Source: JAPYTK01 sp964401935 (GTDB lineage: Bacteria > Myxococcota_A > Polyangia > Polyangiales > Polyangiaceae). Taken from it: 64,000 nucleotides of DNA. The DNA lies in NCBI GenBank assembly GCA_964401935.1, contig CAYOAL010000014.1, positions 1 to 64,000 on the forward strand, written 5' to 3'. Under the pieces are notes generated by a model that saw only the letters and a list, made by a program, of their open reading frames with translations, was not told the origin of the DNA and did no database searches. Below are positions 42,011 to 51,368 of the stretch, in pieces (the first letter of the stretch is position 1; every line of letters begins with the position of its first letter). The translations under genes were made by a program, and so were the position numbers.

Positions 42011-42727
42011 ATGAACGATCCCCCCCCTTCGGACGCCGCCGACGACGCTCGGCCCTACGTGATCCAGCCGTGTGACACCGTGCTCACCGTCGCCTTGATG
42101 CACGAGGTGGAGGTGCAGGCCCTCCTCGAGCATCCCAAGAACGCGCCGCTCTTCGAGGAGCGCGAGCGCGACCCCCACATGCTCGCGCCGGGTGAGATCC
42201 TCTACGTCCCGCTGCCGGAGCCACCCACTCCCACGGTGGCGCCGCAGGCGGTCAATCGCTTCGTGGCCCGCGTCCCCTGGGTGCACCTCCACCTCCACTT
42301 CGAGTCGGAGAGCGGCCCCCTCGCCAACGAGCCCTTCGTGGTGGAGGGCCCAGCCGAGCTCCTCGATCGCCGCCGACCCAACCCCAAGGAGCCGCTCGTA
42401 GGCACGCTCGACGCGGCAGGCAACCTCAGCCTCCGCGTGCCCGCTCTCACGCCGCGCCTCCTCCTCGAGTTTCCCGACCGCCAGATCGCCCACGACATCC
42501 TCGTCGGCGCCCTCGACCCCATCGATCGCCGCACCGGGCTCGGCGCGCGCCTGTTGCACCTCGGCTACCTCCCGCGCGACCAAGAGACACTCGACCCCTA
42601 CGTGTTCGAGACCGAGACCTCCGAGCGCGAGACGCTCGAGAGCTTCCAGCGCGCCTTCGCCCTGGAGCCCTCGGGCTACGCCGACCCCCCTACAAAGAAG
42701 ACCCTCACCGACGAACACGGCTCCTAG
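42011..42727 (+). CDS. LysM-like and peptidoglycan-binding-like protein of the VgrG island
   Basis: The protein has 238 residues. The N-terminus (YVIQPCDTVLTVALMHEVEV to LAPGEILYVP) looks like a LysM/tail-lysozyme-X module. A central beta-rich segment (WVHLHLHFESESGPLANEPF to LRVPALTPRLLLEFPDRQ) follows. The C-terminus (SERETLESFQRAFALEPSGY followed by DPPTKKTLTDEHG) matches the helical pattern of PG_binding_1 domains. Such proteins are common downstream of vgrG and may help deliver an effector or bind the target cell wall. No catalytic domain is seen. It starts 33 bp after the candidate protease gene, apparently in one operon. Confidence 0.7.
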   Translation: MNDPPPSDAADDARPYVIQPCDTVLTVALMHEVEVQALLEHPKNAPLFEERERDPHMLAPGEILYVPLPEPPTPTVAPQAVNRFVARVPWVHLHLHFESESGPLANEPFVVEGPAELLDRRRPNPKEPLVGTLDAAGNLSLRVPALTPRLLLEFPDRQIAHDILVGALDPIDRRTGLGARLLHLGYLPRDQETLDPYVFETETSERETLESFQRAFALEPSGYADPPTKKTLTDEHGS

Positions 42728-42856
42728 ACGCCGCACCCCCCGCCGAACCGCGGGCACCTTCGTTCGACTGCAGTTCGGCTGGCTCGGGGGAGCTCTCCGT
42801 GGCTCCTTGTGCCCGCGGCGTCGACGCGGCGGCCGTGGCTGGCTACCCTGCTCGCG

Positions 42857-43171
42857 ATGTCGGGGTTGAAGCTCTACGCATGGGCCACGCTGTTGTGCGT
42901 GGCTGCGACGGGGACGGCTTGCCAGTCCTCGCCCGGTGCAAAGTCCCTCGAGGCGTGCACCAACGCCGAGGCGGAAGCGAAGTTCGCGCAAGCCGCCTCT
43001 CACTGTCGGGAGGCGCTGTCGCTCGACCCCGACGGCGATGTCGGCAAGCGAGCTCGGGCCAAGCTCGACGCGATGGCGCCGCATCTTGGCAGCGCGAAGT
43101 TGCCAAGGGACGAGGGGAGCGCACCGTCACCGTCGTCTCCAGCGCCCTCCGCAGCAGGCCCCGAGCGGTAG
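42857..43171 (+). CDS. Small lipoprotein, unknown function
   Basis: The protein has 104 residues. The signal MSGLKLYAWATLLCVAATGT ends at a TAC lipobox. The mature part has a short TPR-like helical hairpin (ACTNAEAEAKFAQAASHCRE and ALSLDPDGDVGKRARAKLDA) and a Pro/Ser-rich tail. The start is placed at Met17 of a longer open frame because the signal peptide begins there. Confidence 0.6.
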   Translation: MSGLKLYAWATLLCVAATGTACQSSPGAKSLEACTNAEAEAKFAQAASHCREALSLDPDGDVGKRARAKLDAMAPHLGSAKLPRDEGSAPSPSSPAPSAAGPER

Positions 43172-43289
43172 CTCTCGCTTGCCGGGCGAGGTCCTGCTCG
43201 GCGAGCACGAGTCGACGAGGGGGAGGCGAGGAGCGTGCACTCCGTCGCGCGGCGCGCCAGACGCTGCGCGCCGAAACCCGGTGCCGCGG

Positions 43290-44609
43290 TCACAGCGTCT
43301 GGGTGCATGCGGCGGTGAAGCCTCTTCGGCACGCCTCCTCGCGCACCTTCTTGGTGTCTTCGGGGTTGAGGGGGAGCGGCTCGTTGCGGCGGATGAGATC
43401 GACGCAGGCGAGCAGCGCGCGGCGCTGGCACGCGATCGCCCAGAGGATGTTGGCCGTCGTCTCGTCGGGGGGGCCGCCGCGGCCATGCCGATGGAGCATG
43501 GCGGCGAGGCCGCACTGCACGCCGTCGCCGATGTGGCAGCCGTGCTCGAGGAACTCGCGCGCTCGTCGGATCGCCACCTCGTCGCTCCCCTGCATCAGCA
43601 TGTTGGCCGCCTCGCGGCAGGCGAGGCTGTTGCGCAGCGCGCAGGCCCGGTCTCTGCGGGTGAGCGAGGCGGCGACGTCGCGTGGCACCCCGGGGACACC
43701 TTCGAGCATGGCCCCGAGCGCCCCGCAGGCGATGGCGTCGTTGTCGTCGCAAGCGATCACGAGGAGGCCGAGCGCGCGAACTGGATCCTCTTTCAGATCC
43801 CGTCCCAGCCAGAGCTCCTGCCCGAGCATGGCGCACGCCCGGGACACCTTCCGCTTGCAGGCATCGGCGAGCATGGTCTCGCCCTTCGCTTTGTCTTGGG
43901 TCGTGCCTCTGCCCGCGATGAACAACAACGCCTGCCCGACGCAGCTCGCCTCGGAGCGCGTGCCGACCTTCGGGCAACCCTTCTCGAAGAGGGTGTACGC
44001 GTGGGCTGCGTCCACGGTCACGCCGACGCCGTCGAGATAGAGCTGCCCCTGCCGCTCGCACTTGTCGAGATCGCCGGCCTCGCAGGCACGCGCGAAAAGC
44101 TCGCGTCCGCGGTCGAACCAGCGCTGGGCGCTCTCTTCGTTGGCGACGCCGATGATGCCCTGCTCGTGCATCCGCCCGAGCGCGATGCAGCCGTCGCCGT
44201 CGCCGAGGTTGCACGCCTTCTCGTTGAGCTCGGCGGCGAGGCCGTCCGCATGTTTCACGCCGGCCCCGTCGTGATGGAGCCACGCGAGCTCTCGACAGGC
44301 CGCTCCGTGCCCATGATCGCAGGCGAGCTTCTCGTAGTGCGCCTTCTTCGCCAGGTCGAAGGGCACCCCCCGGCCTCGCCCGTGTTTCTCCGCGAGCGCG
44401 TGGCAGGACGCCGCGCTCTCCGGCGTGCAGCTGCCCGGCTTGCAGTCGTCGCAGCTCGCCGCTTTGCGCTTGCTCTGCCTCTTCGGGTCCTCTGCGCTCT
44501 CGCTGGGGCTATCGGCCTCTCTGGTGGTGTCGCGTGAACGCGTGCACGCACTCGTCCCCACAACGAGCAGCGCGGGCAGCGCGATCAGAGTGAGCAGCAG
44601 CCTTCGCAT
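43290..44609 (-). CDS. Cys-rich Sel1-repeat lipoprotein
   Basis: The protein has 439 residues. MRRLLLTLIALPALLVVGTSAC is a lipoprotein signal. The mature part contains about eight Sel1/HcpA-like helical repeats with paired cysteines (for example YEKLACDHGHGAACRELAWL and ACNLGDGDGCIALGRMHEQG), probably disulfide-bridged in the periplasm or at the outer membrane. Sel1 proteins act as scaffolds; no partner is evident. The ATG at 44609 is chosen over one 22 codons upstream because it begins the signal peptide. Confidence 0.82.
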   Translation of the reverse strand: MRRLLLTLIALPALLVVGTSACTRSRDTTREADSPSESAEDPKRQSKRKAASCDDCKPGSCTPESAASCHALAEKHGRGRGVPFDLAKKAHYEKLACDHGHGAACRELAWLHHDGAGVKHADGLAAELNEKACNLGDGDGCIALGRMHEQGIIGVANEESAQRWFDRGRELFARACEAGDLDKCERQGQLYLDGVGVTVDAAHAYTLFEKGCPKVGTRSEASCVGQALLFIAGRGTTQDKAKGETMLADACKRKVSRACAMLGQELWLGRDLKEDPVRALGLLVIACDDNDAIACGALGAMLEGVPGVPRDVAASLTRRDRACALRNSLACREAANMLMQGSDEVAIRRAREFLEHGCHIGDGVQCGLAAMLHRHGRGGPPDETTANILWAIACQRRALLACVDLIRRNEPLPLNPEDTKKVREEACRRGFTAACTQTL

Positions 44610-44821
44610 CGCGGCGAGTGTGACGCCCGAGCCCGAGGCTGCCAACGAAGAAATCGATCGGTTCGATAGATCCACACGCTCGAGCCTCCTCGCTCACCCG
44701 GCTCACCGGCGGCGGAGTACTGGCGCTCGCGCGCGGTCGTTGTCGCGCGGTGACGGCGTGGGGGGTACGCTGGAGCACCACGCCACCGCGCCGCCAGCTC
44801 GGCGGGGAAGAGAGGAGCCTG

Positions 44822-45997
44822 ATGACCGTCGATCCCCAAGGAGTCTCCGCTGCCGTCGATGCGCTCGCGCCCACCTTGTCCGACGTCGCGCTGAGGATCC
44901 ACCAACACCCGGAGCTGCGCTTCGAGGAGCACCGGGCGAGCGCCTGGCTCGCGGAGGCGATAGAGGCCGCCGGCGTCCCCGTCGAGCGAGCGATCGGCGG
45001 GTTGCCCACGGCGTTCCGTGCGCGCATCGGCGACGGCCAGGGGCCACGGGTCGCGATCCTCGCCGAGTACGATGCCCTGCCGGAGATCGGCCACGCGTGC
45101 GGCCACAACCTCATCGCGGGCGGCGCCCTCGGCGCGTTCCTCGCCCTCGCCCGCCTGGGCGACGGCCTCCGCGGCACCGTCGACATCGTGGGCACACCGG
45201 CCGAGGAGGGCGGGGGCGGCAAGATCAAGCTCCTCGAGGCAGGGGTCTTCGAGGGCGTGGACGCGGCGATGATGTTTCACCCGTTCGATCGCGATCTGCT
45301 CGCGCACATCACCCTCGCCAACCTCATCGTCGCGGCGTCGTTCCACGGGGTGCCTTCGCACGCGGCCATCGCGCCGTGGGACGGCTCGAGTGCGCTGACG
45401 GCGTGTATGGAGTGGTTTCGCCTCGTCGACTCGCAGCGCGTGCACTTCCGCGACGGGGTGCGCGTGCACGGGTTCATCACCGACGGCGGGCAGGCGGTGA
45501 ACATCATCCCCGAGCGCGCCACGGCCGAGATGAGCGTGCGCGCGACGACGCTGCCCGAGCTCGAGCGTGTGCGCGCCATCGTCGAGCGGTGCGCGCGCGC
45601 AGCGGCGCTGGCCTGCGACGTCCGGATCGAGCTCGAGCTTCGCCCTGGCTACAAGAATATGGTCAACAACCTGGCGATGGCCTGCCGCTTCGGGGAGCAC
45701 CTCCGCGCCATCGGCCGCGCGCCGGCCGAGGTCGATCCCGACGTTGGCGCCGGCTCTACCGACATGGGCGACATCTCCCACGCCGTGCCCTCCATCCACC
45801 CTTGGATCGCGATCTGCGACCGCGGCGAGACGACGTGCCACCAGCGCGCGTTTCAGATCTGTGCCGGCAGCGAGCGCGGGACCGCGGGAATGCTCGCGGC
45901 CGCGAAGGCGATGGCGTCGACGGCGGCCGACATCCTCAGCGACGAGGCGCTCCGCGCCGAGATCCGCCGAGAGTTCGACGCGCGCCGCACCCCCTGA
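44822..45997 (+). CDS. M20-family amidohydrolase / aminoacylase
   Basis: The protein has 391 residues. It has the M20D pattern: LRIHQHPELRFEEHRASAWL near the N-terminus, EYDALPEIGHACGHNLIAGG with metal ligands, GTPAEEGGGG with the catalytic glutamates, and GAGSTDMGDISHAVPSIHP near the C-terminus. The central dimerisation domain is present (AASFHGVPSHAAIAPWDGSS). It probably hydrolyses N-acyl or N-aminoacyl amides in the cytoplasm, like AbgB/PM20D2-type enzymes. GAGGAG shortly before ATG 44822 supports the start. It is divergent from the Sel1 gene across a 212-bp gap. Confidence 0.88.
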   Translation: MTVDPQGVSAAVDALAPTLSDVALRIHQHPELRFEEHRASAWLAEAIEAAGVPVERAIGGLPTAFRARIGDGQGPRVAILAEYDALPEIGHACGHNLIAGGALGAFLALARLGDGLRGTVDIVGTPAEEGGGGKIKLLEAGVFEGVDAAMMFHPFDRDLLAHITLANLIVAASFHGVPSHAAIAPWDGSSALTACMEWFRLVDSQRVHFRDGVRVHGFITDGGQAVNIIPERATAEMSVRATTLPELERVRAIVERCARAAALACDVRIELELRPGYKNMVNNLAMACRFGEHLRAIGRAPAEVDPDVGAGSTDMGDISHAVPSIHPWIAICDRGETTCHQRAFQICAGSERGTAGMLAAAKAMASTAADILSDEALRAEIRREFDARRTP

Positions 45998-46117
45998 GGT
46001 GTCCCGAGGTGTCGAGCGCCGGGTGGCGGTGGTCGTCGCCGGGACCACCGAGAGCGCGACGTCTGCCGGGTCTGCTCCAGCCACCGCGATGCCCCCCTTT
46101 TGGGGTGGTGCGGACGG

Positions 46118-46639
46118 TCACACGTTCCGCACGTCGGGCGTCATGTCGCAACGCACGCCGTGTGCTTCGCAGCTGCGGCGGATGGCTTCCCGCGTAGCTC
46201 TCCGGGGGGGGAAGCCCGTCAGGTAGCAGAGGCGATCCGTCCCAGCCGTGCGATCGAAGATGAGGTAGTGCGCGGTGCGCCGCTGGGCATCTTGGTTCTC
46301 GCTGTGCTCGACGACGTAGCGGACGGCGGAAAGCTCGTGCCACGCCGCGGAGTCGACGACTTCCCTCGTCGCGGCGATCCCTCGGCCGCGCGTGATGTAG
46401 ACCCCAGTCTCGGTGAGCCACAGGCCCTGGCCGCTCAAGAAGCGCCCGAGCCACACGAGCGGGACCCCAGCGATGAGGAGCGCGACGCCCAAAGGAGCGC
46501 TCCCGTGCCAGAGTGCCGCGGTGCCTCCCGCCAGGAGGCCGAGACCCAGCACCGCGGCGACCGCCGCCGGTGCGCGTTTGGTGACCTCGAGGACGGGTTT
46601 GCCCTCGATCCTTCGCTCGAGCTCGAGTCGATGCTCCAT
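46118..46639 (-). CDS. Small membrane protein with two transmembrane helices
   Basis: The protein has 173 residues. Two hydrophobic helices (PAAVAAVLGLGLLAGGTAALW and APLGVALLIAGVPLVWLGRF) are followed by a soluble domain of about 100 residues (LTETGVYITRGRGIAATREV to the C-terminus) reminiscent of PH-like membrane proteins. No specific function is recognised. Confidence 0.6.
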   Translation of the reverse strand: MEHRLELERRIEGKPVLEVTKRAPAAVAAVLGLGLLAGGTAALWHGSAPLGVALLIAGVPLVWLGRFLSGQGLWLTETGVYITRGRGIAATREVVDSAAWHELSAVRYVVEHSENQDAQRRTAHYLIFDRTAGTDRLCYLTGFPPRRATREAIRRSCEAHGVRCDMTPDVRNV

Positions 46640-46791
46640 GGGTGCCGCTGGGCGCCGCCAGCGCGATCATTGAACGAGCGCGGGGCCTGACGGTCAACCC
46701 GTGGTGCCACCGCGCCGCGGACGCGAGGAGACGCGGCCTCCCGCGACCGGCGGAGAGACCGCGCGATTGGCCAACGGTGGGCTGAGGCGAG

Positions 46792-47751
46792 CTACTGGAT
46801 GAGCAGTGTGTAGCGAGCCTTGGCCTTGTCGTAGAGCGCCTTCCGCTCCGCGATGCTCGCCTCGATGTTGGCGGCCATCGCTTTCTCCCACGCGAGCACC
46901 TCGGCCTTGCAGTTCGCTCGCACGAGGGCGCCGTCGGGAGGGTGGTGGATCTCGCGCTCCTCCTCCGGGAGCGCGGCGGTCGCGTTCGCCGTGGCCATCG
47001 CCACGCAGCCGACGAACGCGTCGTCGTGGGCGTCGAGCGACACCACCCGCGTCCGCGTGCCGTGAGTGAACGCCGAGCGCCCGAACGCCGGCGCCGGCAC
47101 CGGTGGTGGCCAGCGGTCCGGCGGGGGAACCGTGAGCGACACGGCCGGCTTCTCCGGATCGAAGGAGACGGAGAGGTGCTCGCCATCGAGCGTGATCAGC
47201 TCGACGCTCAGCTTGTTGGCGTGCGCTCCCACGCTCCACACGAGCCCGGGTGTGGCGTCGGGGAGCGGTTGGTCGTGCACGGCCACGGCGAGGAGATAGG
47301 GCGTGTCGGGGGGCGCGTAGGCGAAGCGCGTGGAGGCGCCGTAGCGGGTGAGCCCTCCTTCCGAGACATCGGGGGTGGAGTGGCTCGGGAAGTGCCCGTC
47401 GTCGAGGATGGTGAAGCTCGATGTGAGCTCGACCTCTCCCGCCCCCGCGACATAGCGCACGAACATGTCGGCGCTCGCTCGCTCGATGGCCTCCTCGATG
47501 ATCGCGAGGGAGATGGCGTAGCGATTGGTCGCTTCGTGTTTCTTCACGAGCTCGGGGAGTCGCTCGCGCACGCTCACCGCGGTGATGCGTTTGATGAAGA
47601 GCTCCGGGGGAATGGGCTCCTCCGACGGTGGGGCGGGCGAGGGGGCGGCGACCGGCGGCGGGACGGACACGACGCGCGGCGCGTGCCGCGGCACGGAGGG
47701 ATCGCACGCGCAAACCCCGGCGACGCACACGAGGAGAACCAACGTCCGCAT
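46792..47751 (-). CDS. Lipoprotein, unknown function
   Basis: The protein has 319 residues. MRTLVLLVCVAGVCAC is a compact lipoprotein signal. A Pro-rich linker follows, then an uncharacterised domain that is helical at first (LPELVKKHEATNRYAISLAI) and then beta-rich. A helical C-terminus (KAMAANIEASIAERKALYDK) ends the protein. The start is placed at Met25 of the open frame, where the signal begins. No family is recognised. Confidence 0.65.
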   Translation of the reverse strand: MRTLVLLVCVAGVCACDPSVPRHAPRVVSVPPPVAAPSPAPPSEEPIPPELFIKRITAVSVRERLPELVKKHEATNRYAISLAIIEEAIERASADMFVRYVAGAGEVELTSSFTILDDGHFPSHSTPDVSEGGLTRYGASTRFAYAPPDTPYLLAVAVHDQPLPDATPGLVWSVGAHANKLSVELITLDGEHLSVSFDPEKPAVSLTVPPPDRWPPPVPAPAFGRSAFTHGTRTRVVSLDAHDDAFVGCVAMATANATAALPEEEREIHHPPDGALVRANCKAEVLAWEKAMAANIEASIAERKALYDKAKARYTLLIQ

Positions 47752-47885
47752 GCGCCTGTCGTGGGCGAGCGGGCGCGCTCCGTCAATCGGCTCGTCGAGG
47801 GCGGCTCGGCCGAGCCGCCACACCGCCGTGGCCGGGGTGCAGACAATGTTTGCGCGGGGCGCGTGGCCGCGGCATCCATCGAGGC

Positions 47886-48374
47886 ATGCACGCGCGTGAC
47901 TGGGGCGATCTGCTGCCGGAGCTCGGCCTCGCCAGCTTCGTCGCGGCCGAGGGGCGTGACCGCGATCGGCTCGCGCGGCTCGAGCGCGCCCACCGGCTCA
48001 TCGAGGCCGATCCGGGCGCCGAGCTCGACCTGCAGCGGCTCGCGCGGGCGGCGTGTCTCTCGCCGTTTCACTTTGCGCGGCTCTACCAGCAACTCTACGG
48101 CAAGACGCCCCACCACCACCTCACCGAGCGCCGCCTCGAGCGCGCACGGGTGATGCTCGCGCGCGAAGGGGCGACGGTGACCGAGGCCTGTTTCGCGGTC
48201 GGCTTCTCGAGCGTCGGCTCGTTCTCGCGGTTGTTCAAGCGCCACCTGGGTGAGCCTCCCTCGGCGTACCGCCGCCGCTGGGTGCAGGTGGCGTGGCAGC
48301 GGCTCCCCCCGGTCCCGAGCTGCTTCCTCGAGCGGTGGTTCGGCGTGCCGGCGCAAGACCGCAAGATCGGATAA
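47886..48374 (+). CDS. AraC-family transcriptional regulator
   Basis: The protein has 162 residues, essentially an AraC DNA-binding domain with a short N-terminal arm. Both helix-turn-helix motifs are visible: LDLQRLARAACLSPFHFARL, and VTEACFAVGFSSVGSFSRLF followed by KRHLGEPPSAYRR. No cupin or other ligand domain is present. It ends 49 bp before a VOC-family gene on the same strand, an arrangement seen where such regulators control a glyoxalase-like partner. Confidence 0.85.
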   Translation: MHARDWGDLLPELGLASFVAAEGRDRDRLARLERAHRLIEADPGAELDLQRLARAACLSPFHFARLYQQLYGKTPHHHLTERRLERARVMLAREGATVTEACFAVGFSSVGSFSRLFKRHLGEPPSAYRRRWVQVAWQRLPPVPSCFLERWFGVPAQDRKIG

Positions 48375-48423
48375 GCGCGGCGCGGAGCGGCGCGGTAAAG
48401 AGGGGACCTACCAAGGAGGTCCC

Positions 48424-48843
<420 letters not shown>

Positions 48844-48956
48844 CAGCACGCGCCAGGGCGCTCCGTTGCGCTAGGGGAGGAGCGTGGCGGCTTGGCCGCG
48901 ACGGTGGGCGCCGCTCAACCTGGCGGCGGCGGTTGAGTCGGCGTATCGTCGGCGTC

Positions 48957-49211
48957 ATGGATGAGCGTTCGCTTTCGGTCCAGCGTTGGCGACGCGGCCA
49001 AGTTCGCGCGGCCGAGCGCGCACGCGAGCTCGAACGCGCCGAGGGGCCGCAGCCCGAGCAGGCGGTCGAGGAGTTGTTGGCCGCTCTGGACGCCCTCGAG
49101 GCCATGAAGCTTTGGCCGGGTCCACGTGATCCGGTTGCCGAGCGCGCCGTGGAGGATGTGCGGCGTCGCTGGGCACACATCGAGCGTCGTGCCCGCGACA
49201 AGACGCAATAA
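48957..49211 (+). CDS. Small helical protein, possible antitoxin-like partner
   Basis: The protein has 84 residues, is highly charged and probably all-helical (RRGQVRAAERARELERAEGP, QAVEELLAALDALEAMKLW). It overlaps the following nucleotidyltransferase-like gene by 23 bp if that gene starts at GTG 49189, suggesting coupled expression. Small basic/acidic helical partners upstream of a nucleotidyltransferase fit toxin-antitoxin or abortive-infection modules, but no family is recognised. Confidence 0.5.
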   Translation: MDERSLSVQRWRRGQVRAAERARELERAEGPQPEQAVEELLAALDALEAMKLWPGPRDPVAERAVEDVRRRWAHIERRARDKTQ

Positions 49212-49767
49212 GCTGGAGCGCGCGATCGCGGCGCTTGCCCGTGCGCTGACCAGGAGCAGGGCGCCGTGGATGGTGATCGGCGGCATCGCGATCATCGGCC
49301 GCGGCGTGCGCCGCTTTACGACGGACGTCGACGTCGCCGTGCGCGGAGATGCGGTCAAGCCCGAGGCACTGATCGAGGAGTGCGCACGACAACACATCGT
49401 GCCGCGGATGGATGACGCGCTGGAGTTTGCGCGGGTGAACCTGGTGCTTCTCTTGCGTCACCAGCCTACGGGTGTCGACATCGATGCATCGCTCGCGTGG
49501 ACTGCGTTCGAGCATGAAGCTCTCGAGGCTCGTGAAGAAGCGCGCTTCGGGCGCGTCATGGTTCCCATGGCCACGCCGGAGGATCTGGTCGTGTTCAAAA
49601 TTATCGCCGCGCGGCCCAAGGATCTCGAAGATGCCGAGGCCTTGCTCGTGCTCTATCCAGAATTGAACCTGGCGCGGGTGCGCGCGCGGGTCGCCGAGCT
49701 CGCCGAGCTCGCCGAGGCCCCCGAGCTCGGCGCGGGCCTCGACGCGATCCTGGAGCGCTTGCGATGA
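49189..49767 (+). CDS. Nucleotidyltransferase-fold protein (AbiEii-like)
   Basis: The protein has 192 residues. The region WMVIGGIAIIGRGVRRFTTD followed by VDVAV matches the nucleotidyltransferase core, with the G-G loop and the T-D-V-D-V metal-binding pair. A later PMATPEDLVVFKIIAARPKD is typical of AbiEii/DUF1814-like proteins. These act as toxins in abortive-infection systems or as housekeeping transferases. The C-terminal helix contains alternating AELAELAEAPELG repeats. GTG 49189 is inferred; an in-frame ATG at 49126 would overlap the upstream gene further. Confidence 0.72.
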   Translation: MPATRRNKLERAIAALARALTRSRAPWMVIGGIAIIGRGVRRFTTDVDVAVRGDAVKPEALIEECARQHIVPRMDDALEFARVNLVLLLRHQPTGVDIDASLAWTAFEHEALEAREEARFGRVMVPMATPEDLVVFKIIAARPKDLEDAEALLVLYPELNLARVRARVAELAELAEAPELGAGLDAILERLR

Positions 49768-49900
49768 CGGCGTGTGTCCCCAAGACCGGGCCTCACGTGC
49801 GCCCTCTTGGCGGTGCTGGTTGAGCCGCTGGGTTCGGGAGGGAAGGTGTGTGTCCTTGGGGGCGTAAGCCTCACTCCACACCGGAAAAGGAGCCTCCGAG

Positions 49901-51277
49901 ATGGCAACCGCTTCGCTCGACGTCAACATCCACAGAGTGTCCACCCTGAGCGCACAACAGGCGCGGACGCTGTGCGCGCGCCGTGGGAACGCCAGCGCCG
50001 AGATCAATGCGACGATCACGGACGCCTTCCCACAGTGGACGGAGCTGACGCTCGACGTCGAGGAGCGGCACGACTCGCCGCGCGCGTGCGTGAACCCCCA
50101 GCCGCTCTTGCAGGTGATCGACGAGGGGTTGATGAAGGCCACCGGTGGAGAGCTGCGCGCGAGCGCGCTCGCGCGCGCGACCCAAGCCTGGGACACGGTC
50201 GATCCGAACGCTCCGATCTTCGTGTCGCAGGCGGCGTGGGACGCGTCGGCCAACCGTCTGTCGGTGAGCGCGCTGTTGCCGACGGCGCTCGTCGAAGGCC
50301 TCGGTGAGGGTATTCAGTTCGAGGCGTTCGCCGCCGCGAGCCACCACGGTGGGCGGGAGACAGACTACGCGCTGCGGCGCCTCGCGCCCCGTGGGCTCGA
50401 GCTCGAGGTGAAGCCGGGCATCGGCGCCGAGCCGTTCGATTTTGGCAAGGACGCGGCCCCCCACGTGTTGGAGGCGGTGACCGCAGGCCAGCGGACCTAC
50501 CTGCTCGGCTTCGACACGGTTCACGTGGTCGACCACGGCATGCAGAGCGCCAGGCGACTCCTCGGGAAGAAACCTGGCCCCAAGGGGGCGAAGGCCGTCG
50601 TCGAGCTCGATGGCGCGCTCTGGATCGGCTCGAAGTCGGGCCTGCAACGTATCGAAGGCGATCGGGTGGTGGCCCACCTGAAGAAGCCGGACGGCCTCCC
50701 TGGCAACGCGGTCACTGCGCTCGTGCCGATGGGCGGGGGGACCCTTCTCATCGGCACCGCGTCGGGCTACGCGCTGATGCAGCCGGACGGCTCGATGGAG
50801 GCGTTCACCGAGGGGCTCGCCGACAAGAAGGTGACTCACGCGTTCGCCGACGCCACGGGTACGTTGTGGCTGGCGGGGGCGGGGGCCGTGACCCGTCGCA
50901 ACCCGGACGGCTCGCTCGACAAGCTCAAGAAGAGCCAGGGCGTCCCGTTCACGCAGTTCTATGCGCTGCTGCCCGGCAACCGGCTGCTCGCGCACGCAGG
51001 TGACGAGACGGTCGTCATCGAGGCCGGCGCGACGCACGCCCAGCCGACGTCGATGCTCGCTGCCGTGAACGGTGCGCACGCGGAGCTGTGGGTCACCGCG
51101 GACTCGGCCCTCTATGTCGGCTCGGAGTCGATCTTGCTCCGGTACGAGCACGACAAGCTCGTCAAGGGCTGGAACTTCGCCGACGGCGCGCGCGTCGCGG
51201 GCGTGTCGCCAGATGGCGACGTGGTGCTCACCCACCGCGACCGCGGCACCACCCGAGTTCCCGCCAACAAGCTGTAG
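49901..51277 (+). CDS. Beta-propeller-like repeat protein, unknown function
   Basis: The protein has 458 residues and no signal peptide. The first 170 residues have no recognised fold. From about residue 185 the sequence has repeating beta-strand blades with W/L-x-G/A and G-x-L patterns (ALWIGSKSGLQRIEGDRVVA, GTLLIGTASGYALMQPDGSM, GTLWLAGAGAVTRRNPDGSL), as in two-component-regulator-propeller or NHL-like repeats. An AAAAGGAG precedes the ATG by about nine bases. It stands alone between a nucleotidyltransferase-like gene and a lipoprotein gene. Confidence 0.65.
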   Translation: MATASLDVNIHRVSTLSAQQARTLCARRGNASAEINATITDAFPQWTELTLDVEERHDSPRACVNPQPLLQVIDEGLMKATGGELRASALARATQAWDTVDPNAPIFVSQAAWDASANRLSVSALLPTALVEGLGEGIQFEAFAAASHHGGRETDYALRRLAPRGLELEVKPGIGAEPFDFGKDAAPHVLEAVTAGQRTYLLGFDTVHVVDHGMQSARRLLGKKPGPKGAKAVVELDGALWIGSKSGLQRIEGDRVVAHLKKPDGLPGNAVTALVPMGGGTLLIGTASGYALMQPDGSMEAFTEGLADKKVTHAFADATGTLWLAGAGAVTRRNPDGSLDKLKKSQGVPFTQFYALLPGNRLLAHAGDETVVIEAGATHAQPTSMLAAVNGAHAELWVTADSALYVGSESILLRYEHDKLVKGWNFADGARVAGVSPDGDVVLTHRDRGTTRVPANKL

Positions 51278-51368
51278 CAGTGTCTTCGGCGGCGTTGGCG
51301 CGCGCTCCGTTTGGCGCGCTCTAAACTAATGGACGCGTGTGGAGGCGCGCTGGTAGCTTCGAAGGAGC

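Noticed and set aside
36298..42727. Complete type VI secretion system
   Set aside because: No sheath, baseplate, TssM, ClpV or Hcp gene is present; only VgrG and associated genes are seen.
49776..49863. CCCCAAG and CTTGGGG inverted repeats in the gap before the propeller gene
   Set aside because: The arms are seven bases and about 70 nt apart with no supporting structure; likely chance.
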